A stretch of 64,000 nucleotides of DNA, taken from contig JAKJHU010000614.1 in the NCBI GenBank assembly GCA_022316685.1, positions 62,001 through 126,000 of the forward strand. The letters run 5' to 3'. Shown one piece after another: positions 1 through 10,723 of this stretch (the stretch's first letter is position 1; the number at the start of each line of letters is the position of its first letter). The stretch is from Progne subis subis (Eukaryota > Chordata > Aves > Passeriformes > Hirundinidae). The notes below the pieces were generated by a model, which was given only the letters and a program-made list of their open reading frames with translations, did not search any database and was not told the DNA's origin. Made by a program: the position numbers and the translations under genes.

Positions 1-462
1 GATCTCAGCTGTTATTTCTGTGCTTACACATGTGGCCTTTGCTTTTCGAGGCCCTTGCTGAGGAGGATGGTCACAGCACGGACATGCAGCAGGACAGTGA
101 CCAAACTGCCCCAGCACTCCGGCCTTGCACCCACAGAAGGGCTGGGAAGGGCAGTGTGGAGCTGGGAAGAGCAGATGTGGAAAGAGCCAGGGCCATTGTC
201 CCTTTCTCTGCTGGCTCTGCTGCAAGCCCCTTTCCTTCCCATCTGCAAAAGATCATTATTTTATTCAGAGCCATAGGGAACAAGGCTTTTGAAAGTCATT
301 GAGATACTGAATAATGGCAGATACTCATGTAGAAATACTGTGAGTAGTGATACTTGTTTGTGGAAAACATAACAGTAGGAATGTATTAAAAAAATTGCAA
401 AAATGGGAAAAAAAGGACACAAACATTGATATAGAAATAAGTTATATTCAGAAGGTTCTGCA
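1..462. other. unassigned flank, no gene seen
   Basis: I see no coding region, RNA gene or recognisable repeat here. Short open frames on both strands lack any family motif. Confidence 0.5.
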
Positions 463-715
463 GAAGAAAAGAGGCAGGTTTTTTCTTCTGAAATCCAGCC
501 AGCAGTTTCCTCATGGACTCCATGAGTCCCTTATTCCTCAGGCTGGAGATGAGAGGGTTCAGGGCTGGAGGCACTAGCGAGTACAGAACTGACAGGGCCA
601 GATCCAGGGATGGGGAGGAGATGGAGGGGGGCTTCAGGTGGGCAAATAAACCACTGCTGACAAACAAGGACACCACAGCCAGGCGAGGGAGGCACGTGGA
701 AAAGGTTTTGTGTCC
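463..715 (-). pseudogene. olfactory receptor fragment (TM6-TM7 end)
   Basis: The minus-strand translation holds the C-terminal part of an olfactory receptor: the end of TM6 (KTFSTCLPRLAVVSLFVSSG), the extracellular loop 3 text HLKPPS, and TM7 with PALNPLISSLRNK, the family's PxLNPxIYSLRN signature with Tyr changed to Ser. Roughly the first 230 residues of a normal ~310-residue receptor are missing; upstream the frame runs into repeat sequence at about 745. The tail after TM7 runs on in frame for about 40 residues with no normal end. Family: rhodopsin-like GPCR of olfactory sensory membranes, probably the expanded avian class. Broken 5' end and altered TM7 motif make it a pseudogene fragment. 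Confidence 0.8.
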
Positions 716-744
716 TAGGAGGCCCCACTTTGCCCAAGTAGAGC

Positions 745-957
745 CTTGCATCCATGAGATTCCCTGTTGTCACAATGCTCTGCTGGGTTCCATGGGGCTG
801 TGCTGTGTCACAGTGGACACTGAGCTCCACGTGCCCTGGCACTATCCAAGTGGCACCTGGCTTCCATGAGGCCCTGCTGTGTTTGCAGTGGACACTTGGT
901 TCCCCAAGATGTCCTTGTGTCACAGAGCTCTCCTGGTGCCATGCGGCCCAGCTGTGT
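745..957. repeat. degenerate tandem repeat, ~75-bp period
   Basis: About three imperfect copies of a unit containing TTCCATGNGG..CTGTGTCACAGTGGACAC recur near 788, 862 and 938. The array sits between the olfactory receptor fragment and an antisense LTR. Confidence 0.5.
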
Positions 958-1562
958 TGATGCCTTCAGGAATCCAGAAATAAAGTAACAGCCTTGGAGA
1001 TAATATTATAGAGGAGGTAATAGAAAGGCTGATCTTTATTAGAGGCCTCCAAGGGGCAGATATGGAAAATGTCCACAAAACGCCCAGCCCCCGCAAAGGG
1101 CGAATACAGTTTTATAAATGTAGCAGATTAGCATATTTGACAAAAATCACCAGTTAGGAGCACAGGTGGTGAGGCATGACAAAGTTCCTTGCAAGAGTCA
1201 CTCTGTCCATGACTGGACACTTCAGGCACAGCAAGGAAGGAAAGCAACAACAGAACCAAACAAAATCCAGGCAATCAAACCAGAAACGAACCGAGGACTG
1301 TCCCAGTGTGTGTGACAAGAGGACAGTGAGGGCAAGGATAAAAGGAACACGGCCAAAAAGCGTCACAGAGCTCCAACTTAACAGGACTTGACTTATACCC
1401 GAACCTGAACTTACACCTACAACTTCACAATTTAGCAAAAGAACAGCACTTGACAGTATTCACCTGAACTTAGAAACTATGACTCAACCATTTGCAGAGG
1501 AATAGTGATTAACTTAGTTTATAACTTTCATTAAACCTGGAATTATGGTAAGGCACTTCACA
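958..1562 (-). mobile_element. antisense ERV LTR, limits approximate
   Basis: Read on the minus strand the segment has LTR layout: a TATA-like TTTATAAAAC (1111-1120), then a poly(A) signal AATAAA about 75 bases later (1035-1040), and an end in AAGGCATCA at 958. The plus-strand start TGATGCCTT is close to the terminal inverted repeat of the LTR at 8839-9293. The other end is placed near 1562 from a loose TIR match; no target duplication was found. No internal ERV genes adjoin it. Confidence 0.55.
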
Positions 1563-2388
1563 AAGCACTGACTCAGAAAACTAAACCCTACAACTTCAAG
1601 TTTTCCAGATTTTGAGAAGAGGAAGTCAGGAGAAGAGAGAGAGAGAGAGAGATGCACAAGTCAGGGCCTTGGATCCAGCGCCATCTGAGCTGCTGTGAGC
1701 TCCAGGGCCATGGGACGTGTCAGTGTCACAGCCGTGTCACAGCCTCACCTGCTCTGGCCCCTCTCACAGGTGGGGTTTTCAGGGTGCCAGGGGCTTGGCA
1801 GGCACTTTGGGGCTGGACCAGAAGCTGCAGTGGCTGGGACTGGGGCAGTGACCATCCCCAAACCACCTTAGAAACCTGGGATGCACAAAATCCCTTCAAG
1901 AACGTGGAATACCCAAAAACTCACTCAAGAACGGGTTCCCCCTCCCTTCATCATCCCAAACCTTTGGTTGTCTCATTCCAGACTTCACCATACCCTCCCA
2001 ATCCCCACCCAAACCCATCCCAGCTCTCCTGGACATCAAGAACCTCTTCCAAAGCCCTATTTCTCCCATCCCACCCCTCCCAATCCCCATCCCACCCATC
2101 CTGCCCCACCCAATGCTCACCTCACCCCTCCTGATCTGCATTCCACTTTGCCCAACCCCTTTCCAACCCCATTCCATGCTGAGGGGCTGAGGAATTCAGT
2201 AATTTGGGGGTGGGATTGAGTAGTTTTTAGTGGCAATGAGTGTATTTGAGGTGACAGATCAAACCCTCTTGTCTCTTTGAGCGATAAGAAATGGAGACAA
2301 CCACACCAAATCCCCCCAAATCCTCCCAAGTATCATCTGGAATCCCAGATTCTCTTGAAACACAAGGAAAATTGAGGCTTCAGATGCC
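1563..2388. other. C-rich low-complexity flank of ZNF1
   Basis: Contains a (GA)n run at about 1636-1653 and from about 1930 to 2180 a CCCA/CCCC-rich stretch that keeps Pro-rich frames open by chance. No gene seen. Confidence 0.5.
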
Positions 2389-2394
2389 TTTAAT
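2389..2394 (-). promoter_or_regulatory. possible poly(A) signal of ZNF1 (ATTAAA)
   Basis: ATTAAA on the minus strand about 190 bases past the ZNF1 stop. The aligned place downstream of the ZNF2 paralogue (23662-23667) has AATAAA, which supports the assignment. Confidence 0.5.
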
Positions 2395-2490
2395 GAATTT
2401 GTTGATTTTCAGTCCAATTTTGCTGGTTTTAAAGGGATGAAGATGAACCAAAAGAATAATAGGAACCACCAAACTAAAGGACCACCAGCC

Positions 2491-2583
2491 CAGTGTCTTC
2501 CCAATGTGGGTCCCCTGATGGGGAATAGAGTTGGAGCACTGCAGGAAGCTTTCCCCACAGTCGGGGCACTCACAGGGCTTCCC
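2491..2583 (-). pseudogene. vestigial 14th zinc finger beyond the ZNF1 stop
   Basis: Directly after the TAA stop of ZNF1, in the same frame, the sequence still reads as a C2H2 finger: GKP linker, Cys-x2-Cys (CPDC), then His-x3-His (HQGTH). The hydrophobic Leu before the first His is changed. The paralogue ZNF2 has the same TAA in the same linker (31016-31018) followed by the same finger remnant. Confidence 0.75.
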
Positions 2584-4165
2584 TTACCGGTGCCTCCGTT
2601 GGTGTTTGGTCAAGTGAGAGCTGTCTGAGAAGCTCTTCCCACACTGGGGACACTCGTAGGGCCTCTCCCCAGTGTGGATGCGCCGGTGGGTGATGAGGTT
2701 GGAGTTGTGCTTGAAGCCCTTCCTGCAGTCAGGGCAGCAGAAGGGCCTCTCGTCTGTGTGAATCCGCTGGTGCAGGAGGAGAACTGAGCTGGTCTGAAAC
2801 CTCTTCCCACACTCAGTACACTCGTAGGGCCTCTCCCCAGTGTGGATCATCTGGTGGACGATCAGCTGGGACCTCCGGTTGAAGCCCTTCCCACATTCCC
2901 CACACTTGTATGGCCTTTCCTCAGCGTGGATGGTCCGGTGGCAGATCAAGTGGGAGCGTTGGCTGAAGCTCTTTCCACATTGCTCACACTCGTAGGGCCG
3001 TTCCTTGGTGTGGATCCTCTGGTGGCAGATCAGGAGGGAGCTCTGTTTGAAGCTCATCCCACATTCCCCACATTTGTAGGGCCTCTCCCCAGTGTGGATG
3101 CGCTGGTGCCTGATGAGGGTGGAGTTGTGCTTGAAGCCCTTCCTGCAGTCGGGGCAGCGGAAGGGCCTCTCCTCTGTGTGAATCTGCTGGTGCTGGAGGA
3201 GAGTGGAGCTTCTCTGAAACCTCTTCTGACACTTGGGACACTCGTAGGGCCTCTCCCCAGTGTGGAGCATTTGGTGAATGATCAACAGGGACCTCTGATT
3301 GAAGCCCTTCCCACATTCCCCACACTTGTATGGCCTTTCCTCAGCGTGGATGTTCTGGTGGCGGCTCAAGTGGGAGCGCTGGATGAAGCTCTTCCCACAT
3401 TGGTCACACTGGTAGGGCCGTTCCTTGGTGTGGATCCTCTGGTGGCGGATCAGGAGGGAGCCATGGCTGAAGCTCATCCCACATTCCCTACACTCGTAGG
3501 GCCGCTCCCCAGTGTGGATGCGCCGGTGCCTGATGAGGTGGGAGTTTTGCTTGAAGCCCTTCCCGCAGTCAGGGCAGCAGAAGAGCCTCCCCTCTGTGTG
3601 AATCCGCTGGTGTTTGATCAGGAGGGAGTTCCACCTGAAGCTCTTCCCACACTCCAAGCACTTGTAGGGCTTCTCCCTGTCATGATGCTGCTCATGGACC
3701 ACCAGCTCCGAGCCCTGGCTGAAGCTCTGGCCACCTTCCTGGCACAGGGTGGGTCTTTCCTCCTTGGAGTACCCTGGAATGGGTTTGGAGCCCCTCCTCC
3801 TGCAGGATCGCTGGGGCTTTTCCTCCCCATTGGATTCGTGTCCTCTGGAACTGCTCAAAACGGCCTCTTCCACGAGGTTCTGCAGTGGGGATTTGTTCTC
3901 CCTGGTCTCCATCCTCAGCTCCTTGTCTGGGGGAGGAAGGACAAGGAGAGGATGGGATTTGCCTCCCTGCCACAGAGAAGGGGAAGGAGATTTCCCTCAA
4001 TGCATCCCGGGCAGGACGGCATCAGCAGCGGGGTTGTCCTGCAGCCAGAGGCCATGCTGGGCTGGGAGATGGAGCAGGAGAGAGGGGGAAAGGGGCACTG
4101 ACTTCCTCCTCACCTGCCTGGCTGTCCTGGGGCATCTTCCTCTTCATCGCAGCCTCCTCCTCCAT
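2584..4165 (-). CDS. C2H2 zinc-finger protein, 13 fingers (ZNF1)
   Basis: Probable DNA-binding nuclear regulator. Two coding exons: 4165-4114 (17 codons plus one base; starts [10 protein letters not shown]) and 3926-2584. The donor GCAG/GTGAGG and acceptor CCCAG/AC keep frame through a split Asp codon, giving about 464 residues. The N-terminal ~100 residues are charged, with no KRAB, SCAN or BTB motif; one degenerate finger lacking a Cys precedes 13 intact C2H2 fingers (Cys-x2-Cys...His-x3-His, 28-residue spacing) running to the C-terminus. Linkers are HTGERP, HTKERP, HAEERP and HTEERP. Fingers 2-6 and 7-11 are two copies of one five-finger block. Residues at helix positions -1/3/6 include Q/H/R, H/L/R, Q/L/I, R/T/Q, R/Q/V and T/V/L. 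A paralogue with the same exon layout lies at 31016-32386. Target DNA unknown. Confidence 0.88.
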
Positions 4166-4800
4166 CCAGCCAAGGTTTGGAAATGAGAAATCCTGATTTT
4201 GGTTAAAACAAGGGATGAGCCCGTTGAGTTTGAAGGTCCCCTGCCCAAGTCCATCTCTAGAAGTCACTGGGAATCTGGGGTACATAAAAACCTCCCAACA
4301 AAATGTTTCAGCCCTGAAAATGCCTCCCAGGAATTCTCTGTCTCTGGTCTTCCCCCTTTGGTCTTCAGGGGTTCTCCCTGTCCCAGCTGCTGGGGGTCAC
4401 ACTCGTACTGGGGGTCCTGCATCTATTTGGTCCCGTCCCTCCCCAGGCTGCTGGGAGTCCCAGGAATACAAAGTTTCCCCCTTTTCCACCTCCCCACTCA
4501 GGGATACTGGGGTTTGGAGGTCCCTTGGGTCCCTTCTCCCCTCATTCTCTGCTTCGGGGTGCAGGGGCTCCAAGGAGTCCCCCCCTGCCCCTCTCCAGGC
4601 TGGTGAGGGTCCCGCCAATCGCGGCACTCCCCCCTCTCTGGGCTCCCCACTTTGGGCTCCTGGGGGACACAGGGCTCTGCTCCTCCAGCCTTGCTGGGGA
4701 CCCTGGCTGGGGACTTCCAGCCCTTGGGGCTCCTCTCGGCAGATTTGGGCTGGGGGGAACCCAGTGAGGGCTGGAGGATCCCAGGAGTGGCATCACTGGC
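4166..4800. other. 5' flank of ZNF1
   Basis: The first few hundred bases (for example AAGTCCATCTCTAGAAGTCA) match the flank of ZNF2 at about 32,460-32,640, so the duplication that made the two genes includes upstream DNA. No further exon is recognised; a 5' untranslated exon is possible. Confidence 0.55.
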
Positions 4801-6945
4801 AGTGACTGGTTTGTACTGAGCTAACTGGAGCCTTACTGGGGCAACTGGAACTGACTGGGAATGGCTGTGAGCATGCTGAGGGCAACTGGGATATTCTGGA
4901 GAGTGTCTGTGCCCATAACAGGGGGACTGGAACCACACTGGGAACAGCTGGGACCATGCTGGGGAGAACTGGGACCCCACGCTGGGGGCAACTGGGAGTG
5001 AGTGGGAGTGACTGGGTCTACACTGAGGGCAACTGGGCAGGACTGGGAGGGACTGGGATCATCTGTGGAGTGACTAGGACTATACTAGGGGCAACTGAGT
5101 GCAGCTGGAACCATGCTGGGGCCAACTGGGATCCTATTGGGATCACTGTGGGAGAGGCTAGGTCCTGCTTGGGGACACTGGGATCATACACAATCATACT
5201 TGGAGCAACTGGGACTGCACTGAGGGTAACTGGGAGTGGCTGGGAGTAACTGGGATCAGGCTGGAAGCAACTCAGTACAACTGGGAGTGACTGGGAACAT
5301 GCTGGGTGCAACTGGGATACACTGGGAGAGACTGAAACCACAGTGGGGGTAAATGGGAACAACTGGAACCATGCTAGATGATAATGGGAGTAGCTGTGCC
5401 CATGCTGGGGACCTAGTGGGAACCAGACTGGGAGTGACTGGAAAGGTGCTGGCTGTGACTGGAACCATGCTGGAGGTGACTGGGAGCAACTGGGCCCATA
5501 CTGGGAGTGACAGGGAGTCACTCTGGGCATGACTGGAATAACACTGGGAGCATCTGGGACAGACTGGAGTCATATTGGGGGTGACTGGAATGAAACTGGA
5601 GGTGACTGGGTCCTACTGGGATCATCCTGGGAGCCACTGGGATTACAGCAAGTGTGAATGGATCCTGGCTGGAGGTTACTGGGAGTTACTGGGCCCATGT
5701 TGGGAGGAAAATGTGGACACATTGGGAGCAACTGGGATCAACTGGAAGGTGCTGGAACCATGCTGAGAGGACTGAGACCACAACTGGGATCATACTGGGA
5801 GCAACTGGGACCACGCTTTGGGCAGCTGCCAGAAATTGGGATCATGCTGGAGGCAACTGGGAATTATGGGGATTGTTCTGAGATAACCAGAACCTTACTG
5901 GGGTAACTGGGATATACTGGGAGTGTCTGGAACCATACTGGGGGAACTGGAACCACACTGGGAACAGGCGGGACCACGCTGGGGACAACTGGGAGTGAGC
6001 GGGACCATGCTGAGAGGGACTGCGACTATTCTAGGGACAACTGGGATCATACTGGGAGGAACTGGGAACAACTGGAATTATTCTGGCAGCAACCGGGATT
6101 ATACTGGGATCACAGTGGGAGCAGCTGGGTCCATGCTGGGTGAGACTGAGGGTGAGTGGACTCATACTGGGATTGACTGGGAGTGGCTGTGAGCAACTGG
6201 AACCACCCTGAAAGCAACTTGAAAAAACTGTAGTGACTGGGAGCATGCTGGGGGTGACTGGGTTATACTGTGAGAGACAGGGAGCCGTAAGGATCATACT
6301 GGAGGCTGCTGGGGTCATCCTGGCATTGACAGGGAACAACTGGGATCACACTGGGGGGCACTGGCATCATACTGGGAGTGGCTGCAGTCATACTGGGATT
6401 ATAGTGGGTGTGAATGGACCCTGACTGGGGGTTACTGGGAGCTACCAGGCCCATGCTGGGAGCCAACTTGCTCACACTGGGAGAAACTGGGAGCAACTGA
6501 GAATGACAGGATGTATGCTGGTGACAGCTGGGATGTACTAGCAGTGACTGGGATAAAACTGGGGGCAACTGAACCACGCTGAGGTAACTGGGAAAGCCTG
6601 GCAATGACTATGAGAATGTTCAGGGCAACTGGGATATACTGGGAGAGCCTGAGACCATGCAGGTGGTGACTGGGACCACACTGGGAGCCACTGGGAATGT
6701 GCTGGGGGCAACTGGGGACAATTGTGAGTGATTGAGGCTCTGCTGGGACAGACTGCCATCATACTGGGAGTGACTGGGGCTATACTAGGGACAACTAGGA
6801 GAACTGGGAAAATATTGAATAAAAGTGGGTGCAACTGGGAGAAACTGGGACTGTGCTGGGGGTAAATTGCATCATAATGGGGAATGACTGGCAGTGACTG
6901 GGCTCACACTGGGAGTGCCCAGGCAACTGGAACCACACAGGGGTG
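4801..6945 (+). repeat. CTGGGA minisatellite array, 2.1 kb
   Basis: Degenerate tandem array built on a 10-12 base unit of the form ACTGGGANYA (ACTGGGATCAT, ACTGGGAGCA, ACTGGGAGTG). CTGGGA is on the plus strand here and on the minus strand in the arrays at 12,660-13,735 and 21,886-22,540. Open frames inside it are by-products. Confidence 0.9.
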
Positions 6946-6950
6946 CGGGG

Positions 6951-7205
6951 TTTAGGAGTGATTACTAACAAACCCCCTTCCCAAAAAAAACAAAAACAAA
7001 AACAAACCCAAAAAAACCCAAAACACAACAAAACAAACAAACAACCAACCCAAAAAACAAAGACACCCCAAAAAACAACCCCCCCACCCCCAAGAAAACC
7101 AAAACAAACAAAAAAACCCCAACAAACCAAACAACCACAACAACAGAAAGCCAAACATCACAGCCAATCAAAGAAAAAAAAACACCAAAAAACCAAATCA
7201 AAACA
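6951..7205. repeat. A/C-rich low-complexity tract
   Basis: CAAAA/CCAAAA-type simple sequence with almost no G or T on the plus strand; it directly follows the CTGGGA array. Confidence 0.9.
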
Positions 7206-7640
7206 CTTTGGTGACACAAGTATTGCTATACAGCATTTACTTCTACTATGTGTTAACCTGATTCCTTAAAATCGTCCCCTTCTTTTCCTAGAAATAGCTC
7301 AGAGAACACAAACCTCTCCTCCTCTGTACTCCATTTCATAATTCGGATGAGTTAACAGGATTAAGGATTTATTGTCTTCGCTTTTACTCAAAGATACCAA
7401 AGCAGAGAAAAATATGAAAATTAAATTCTACTTATTTCTAATTAAAACCTACTAATTAAAAATGCTATAGAATTTTTAATTCTGACACATTTAATGATTT
7501 TTATTTTCATTTATCCCCAACATTCTGAAAATCACTCTTCTCAGGTGAAGCCTAAGGGAAACAGTTTCTGAAAATTTGCTCGTAATGATATTCGTCCACC
7601 TCACAATCCTTGTTATGCACAAGGAGGCGACAACTGGGCT
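7206..7640. other. unassigned AT-rich stretch
   Basis: No gene or repeat recognised. It separates the low-complexity tract from the GC-rich block upstream of the MHC class I remnant. Confidence 0.4.
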
Positions 7641-8125
7641 CATCCTGGGAGCAGCCACTTCCAGCACCAGGACCCCCCAAAAACACCTCCCGGGGAGCCC
7701 CCGATGTCCCCCCGAGGGGCATCTGCGCCTCGGCTTTGGAGCCCTACAAGCTCCAAACATCCCCCCAAGAAAAAACCCCCAAACCCAGGGACCCCCGGGA
7801 TATTTGGGGCGAGCTCCCCCTCGCCGGGCACCTGTGGGATGAGGGACAAGGGTCCCGGGGGTTCCGCGGCTTCAGGGAGCACTGGAGCCGCCCGCTCCCT
7901 CCTCTCCTCTTCTTCCGGCTGCTTCCTGCTGCCGCTCCGCCTCTTCCTCCCTCCCTCCTCCTCCTCCCCCGTTCCCTGAACCCCTGGCAGCCCGCGGGAG
8001 CAGCGGGGATGGAGCCGAGACAGGTTGGAATGAGAGAGGGGTGAGGGGGGATGCCAGCAGTGGGAGCGACTGGGCTGTACTGGGATCATACTGGGATCAT
8101 ACTGGGATCGTGTGGGAGCAGCGCC
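7641..8125 (+). promoter_or_regulatory. GC-rich block upstream of MHC class I leader
   Basis: GC-rich sequence with a long CTCC/CTTCC pyrimidine tract (7885-7975) leads to the putative class I start codon. A short CTGGGATCATA array (about 8060-8115) abuts the start. Position suggests the old promoter and 5' UTR; I could not pick out S, X or Y boxes, so this is inference from place only. Confidence 0.35.
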
Positions 8126-8172
8126 ATGGCTCCAGCGCTGGGGCTGGGGGCGCTCCTGGGGGGGCGAGGGGG
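8126..8172 (+). pseudogene. MHC class I leader exon remnant
   Basis: GCCATGG start context followed by MAPALGLGALLG, which fits the signal-peptide start of avian class I heavy chains. After GALLG the sequence turns into a G-run and the rest of the leader is not recognisable. It lies on the same strand as, and 1.3 kb before, the alpha-1 exon remnant. Confidence 0.5.
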
Positions 8173-8838
8173 GAGTGGGTCCCCCCGGCACCGGGACCCT
8201 GAACCGCCATTCCCGGCACCGGGACCCCCCTGCTCCCTTTTTCCTGCACAGATACAACCCACCCCCCACCCCACCCCACCCCCCCCGCCAATCCCTATTT
8301 CCAGACATCAGAACCCCCCCGCTCCCCTATTCTCGGCCATCCAATGGCTCCCAGCCTCCAGTCTTCCCGTGTGCTTCACCCTGCGATGCCCTGGAATGCC
8401 TTGGAACCCCATTCCTGCCGTTTCTAGCCCCCAGCCCCACCTTTCTTCAAAACCACAGACCCCCCCAAACTCCCCCTTCCCAAATATTCCAAGTCTCCCC
8501 ACCCTGGTCCCCCCTTCTTGGGAAACCCTGGAATCCCCTTTCTTGGCGTCAAGGACCCCCTGGAACTCCCTTCTACCTCTCCCAAGTCCCTGCCCCCCCC
8601 ATTTCCCTGACCCTGAGACGTCCCTGCACCCCCATTCCTGAGAGCCGAGATGCTTTTTTACCCCTTTGCCCGGCACTGAGATCCCCCTGCACCCCCTTAT
8701 CCGGCACCAACACAACCTATTCCCAGTCACCCCACCTCTCCCAGCCCCCAGACCCACCCTTTTCCCTGACCCTGGGACCCCTGGGCCCCCATTCCTGCAT
8801 TTCCCAGCTCTTCCTTTCCTCACTCTGAGGAGCCCTTG
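8173..8838. repeat. C-rich degenerate repeat in MHC I intron 1
   Basis: Repeated CACCCCCATTCC / CTGGGACCCCC text with a loose 45-60 base period; the same style continues at 9294-9480 on the other side of the LTR, so the LTR inserted into it. No exon seen. Confidence 0.6.
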
Positions 8839-9293
8839 TGTTGCCTTAAGTTTTAGCTTTCATATTTTTCAGGTTCTGTGCTGCCTTGGTGTGGAACTCT
8901 GAGCTTCCTATTCAGTAAGTTCTCTTCACAGGGCAGGTAGACAAAACAAATCCTTCTCCAGCTTGAGACCAAGGACAACCCTTACAAGCTTCAGGCCCAA
9001 AAAGGAGACAATGGGGAACTGAAGAGAACAAACAAGGAGGATGAGACTTCAGACCCTGAAGCTGAAATTGGACAATTAACCCTGATATGAAAATGGACCA
9101 AAAACTTATCAAAGTGTGAAACCTCGTGACTGGTCATCCATTTTGTGACCATTTTGGGTTCATCTTGGGTGTAGCCCTGGCCAGACTCTTGCTCTGCCCA
9201 AGGTGTATCCTTTTAAGGCCATTTAATGAATAACTACTTTATTCTTTTAGCTCTGTCTAGTCTCTGTTCCAGGTCAGCCTCCTCAAGGCATCA
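8839..9293 (+). mobile_element. solo LTR in MHC I intron 1
   Basis: Starts TGTTGCCTTAAG and ends CTCAAGGCATCA, a matching terminal inverted repeat of about 12 bases. Near the right end lies TTTTAAGGCC, then ACTTTATTC, in promoter/polyadenylation order for the plus strand. Flanks CTTG and CTGG match at three of four bases, so no clean target duplication. No ERV genes adjoin. Confidence 0.65.
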
Positions 9294-9507
9294 CTGGCAC
9301 CCCCTTTCCTGGGTACAGGATTCCCTGGACACCCCATCCCCCCTCTCCCAGTCCCTGCACCCCCTTTTCTTGACTCTGAGCCCCTGAACCTCCTTCCCAG
9401 CTCAGCCAGTTCTTCCAGTCCTCCCTTTCCTTGACCAGTAACCCTCCTGGATCCCCCAACTCCCACTTTCAGTCCCCCAGCTCCCCCAAATCACCATGTC
9501 CCCGCAG

Positions 9508-9673
9508 TTCTCCACTCCCTGCAGTCCTTGGAAGTGGTGGTGTTGGAGCCCAGCCTGGGGGTCCCCCAGTCCTTGATTGTGGGGACGTGGACGGGATCCC
9601 CTGTGAGTGCTGGGACAGCGAGCGGGGCCAGATGGAGCCACAGACACCGGGGATGGCAGCGGGAGCTGAGCCA
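9508..9673 (+). pseudogene. MHC class I alpha-1 exon, 5' part
   Basis: Acceptor CCCCGCAG precedes an exon reading LHSL...EP-LGVPQ and then, after a one-base frameshift near 9583, VDGIP and DSERGQMEPQTPGMAAGAEP, the conserved text of the class I alpha-1 strand and helix. The exon breaks off at GYWDRQ, where the 23-bp array starts. The exon's end reappears beyond the array and LTR (QTQ at about 10,700-10,709; LKERNQ at about 11,408-11,425). Family: peptide-binding domain of MHC class I. Confidence 0.85.
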
Positions 9674-10723
9674 GGATATTGGGACAGGCAGAGCTGGGAT
9701 ATTGGGACAGGCAGAGCTGGGATATTGGGACAGGCAGAGCTGGGACATTGGGACAGGCAGAGCTGGGACATTGGGATAGCCAGAGCTGGGACATTGGGAT
9801 AGCCAGAGCTGGGATATTGGGATAGGCAGAGCTGGGACATTGGGACAGCCAGAGCTGGGACATTGGGACAGCCAGAGCTGGGATATTGGGATAGGCAGAG
9901 CTAGGACATTGGGACAGCCAGAGCTGGGATATTGGGATAGGCAGAGCTGGGATATTGGGATAGGCAGAGCTGGGGCATTGGGATAGACAGAGCTGGGACA
10001 TTGAGATAGGCAGAGCTGGGACATTGGGATAGGCAGAGCTGGGATATTGGGACAGGCAGAGCTGGGATATTGGAATAGGCAGAGCTGGGACATTGGGACA
10101 GGCAGAGCTGGGATATTGAGATAGGCAGAGCTGGGACATTGGGATAGGCAGAGCTGGGATATTGGGATAGGCAGAGCTGGGATATTGGGACAGGCAGAGC
10201 TGGGATATTGGGATAGGCAGAGCTGGGATATTGGGACAGGCAGAGCTGGGATATTGGGATAGGCAGAGCTGGAATATTGGGACAGGCAGAGCTGGGATAT
10301 TGGGACAGGCAGAGCTGGGATATTGGGACAGGCAGAGCTGGGATATTGGGACAGCCAGAGCTGGGATATTGGGACTAGCCAGAGCTGGGACATTGGGACA
10401 GCCAGAGCTGGGACATTGGGACAGCCAGAGCTGGGATATTGGGATAGGCAGAGCTGGGATACTGGGACAGCCAGAGCTGGGACATTGGGACAGCCAGAGC
10501 TGGGACATTGGGACAGCCAGAGCTGGGACATTGGGACAGCCAGAGCTGGAATATTGGGACAGCCAGAGCTGGGATATTGGGACAGGCAGAGCTGGAATAT
10601 TGGGACAGGCAGAGCTGGGACATTGGGACAGCCAGAGCTGGGATATTGGGACAGCCAGAGCTGGGACATTGGGATAGCCAGAGCTGGAATATTGGGACAG
10701 GCAGACCCAGGATATTGAGATAG
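9674..10723 (+). repeat. 23-bp minisatellite, 45 copies, derived from MHC I exon
   Basis: Unit GGATATTGGGACAGGCAGAG plus CTG, 45 units and one partial, with a single extra base near 10,370. Variants alternate at a few sites (GATATT/GACATT, GGGACA/GGGATA, GGCAGAG/GCCAGAG). The unit encodes GYWDRQS in one frame, which is the alpha-1 text just before the array, and the last full unit reads ...GGCAGACCCAG as in a normal exon. As 23 is not a multiple of three, every frame cycles and long open frames on both strands are artefacts. Confidence 0.95.

Noticed and set aside
1652..2219. Pro-rich frames of 112-160 codons downstream of ZNF1
   Set aside because: C-rich low-complexity DNA, no start or splice support.
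2842..4101. 419-codon plus-strand frame
   Set aside because: It is the antisense of the zinc-finger exon; its periodic Val/Leu/Ala text follows the 84-base finger period.
4498..6834. Many 60-170 codon frames in the CTGGGA array
   Set aside because: Low-complexity repeat translations on both strands.
7640..8828. Frames of 170-240 codons around the MHC I leader
   Set aside because: GC-rich and C-rich repeat composition; only the short leader-like text at 8126 has family support.
8834..9298. Target duplication CTTG/CTGG for the LTR at 8839-9293
   Set aside because: Only three of four bases match, not enough to claim.
9402..10718. Several open frames of 130-390 codons on both strands with PALPVPISQL or GQAELGYWD repeats
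   Set aside because: The 23-bp unit has no stop in any cycled frame, so all frames stay open. No start context, and the real relation is to MHC exon DNA.
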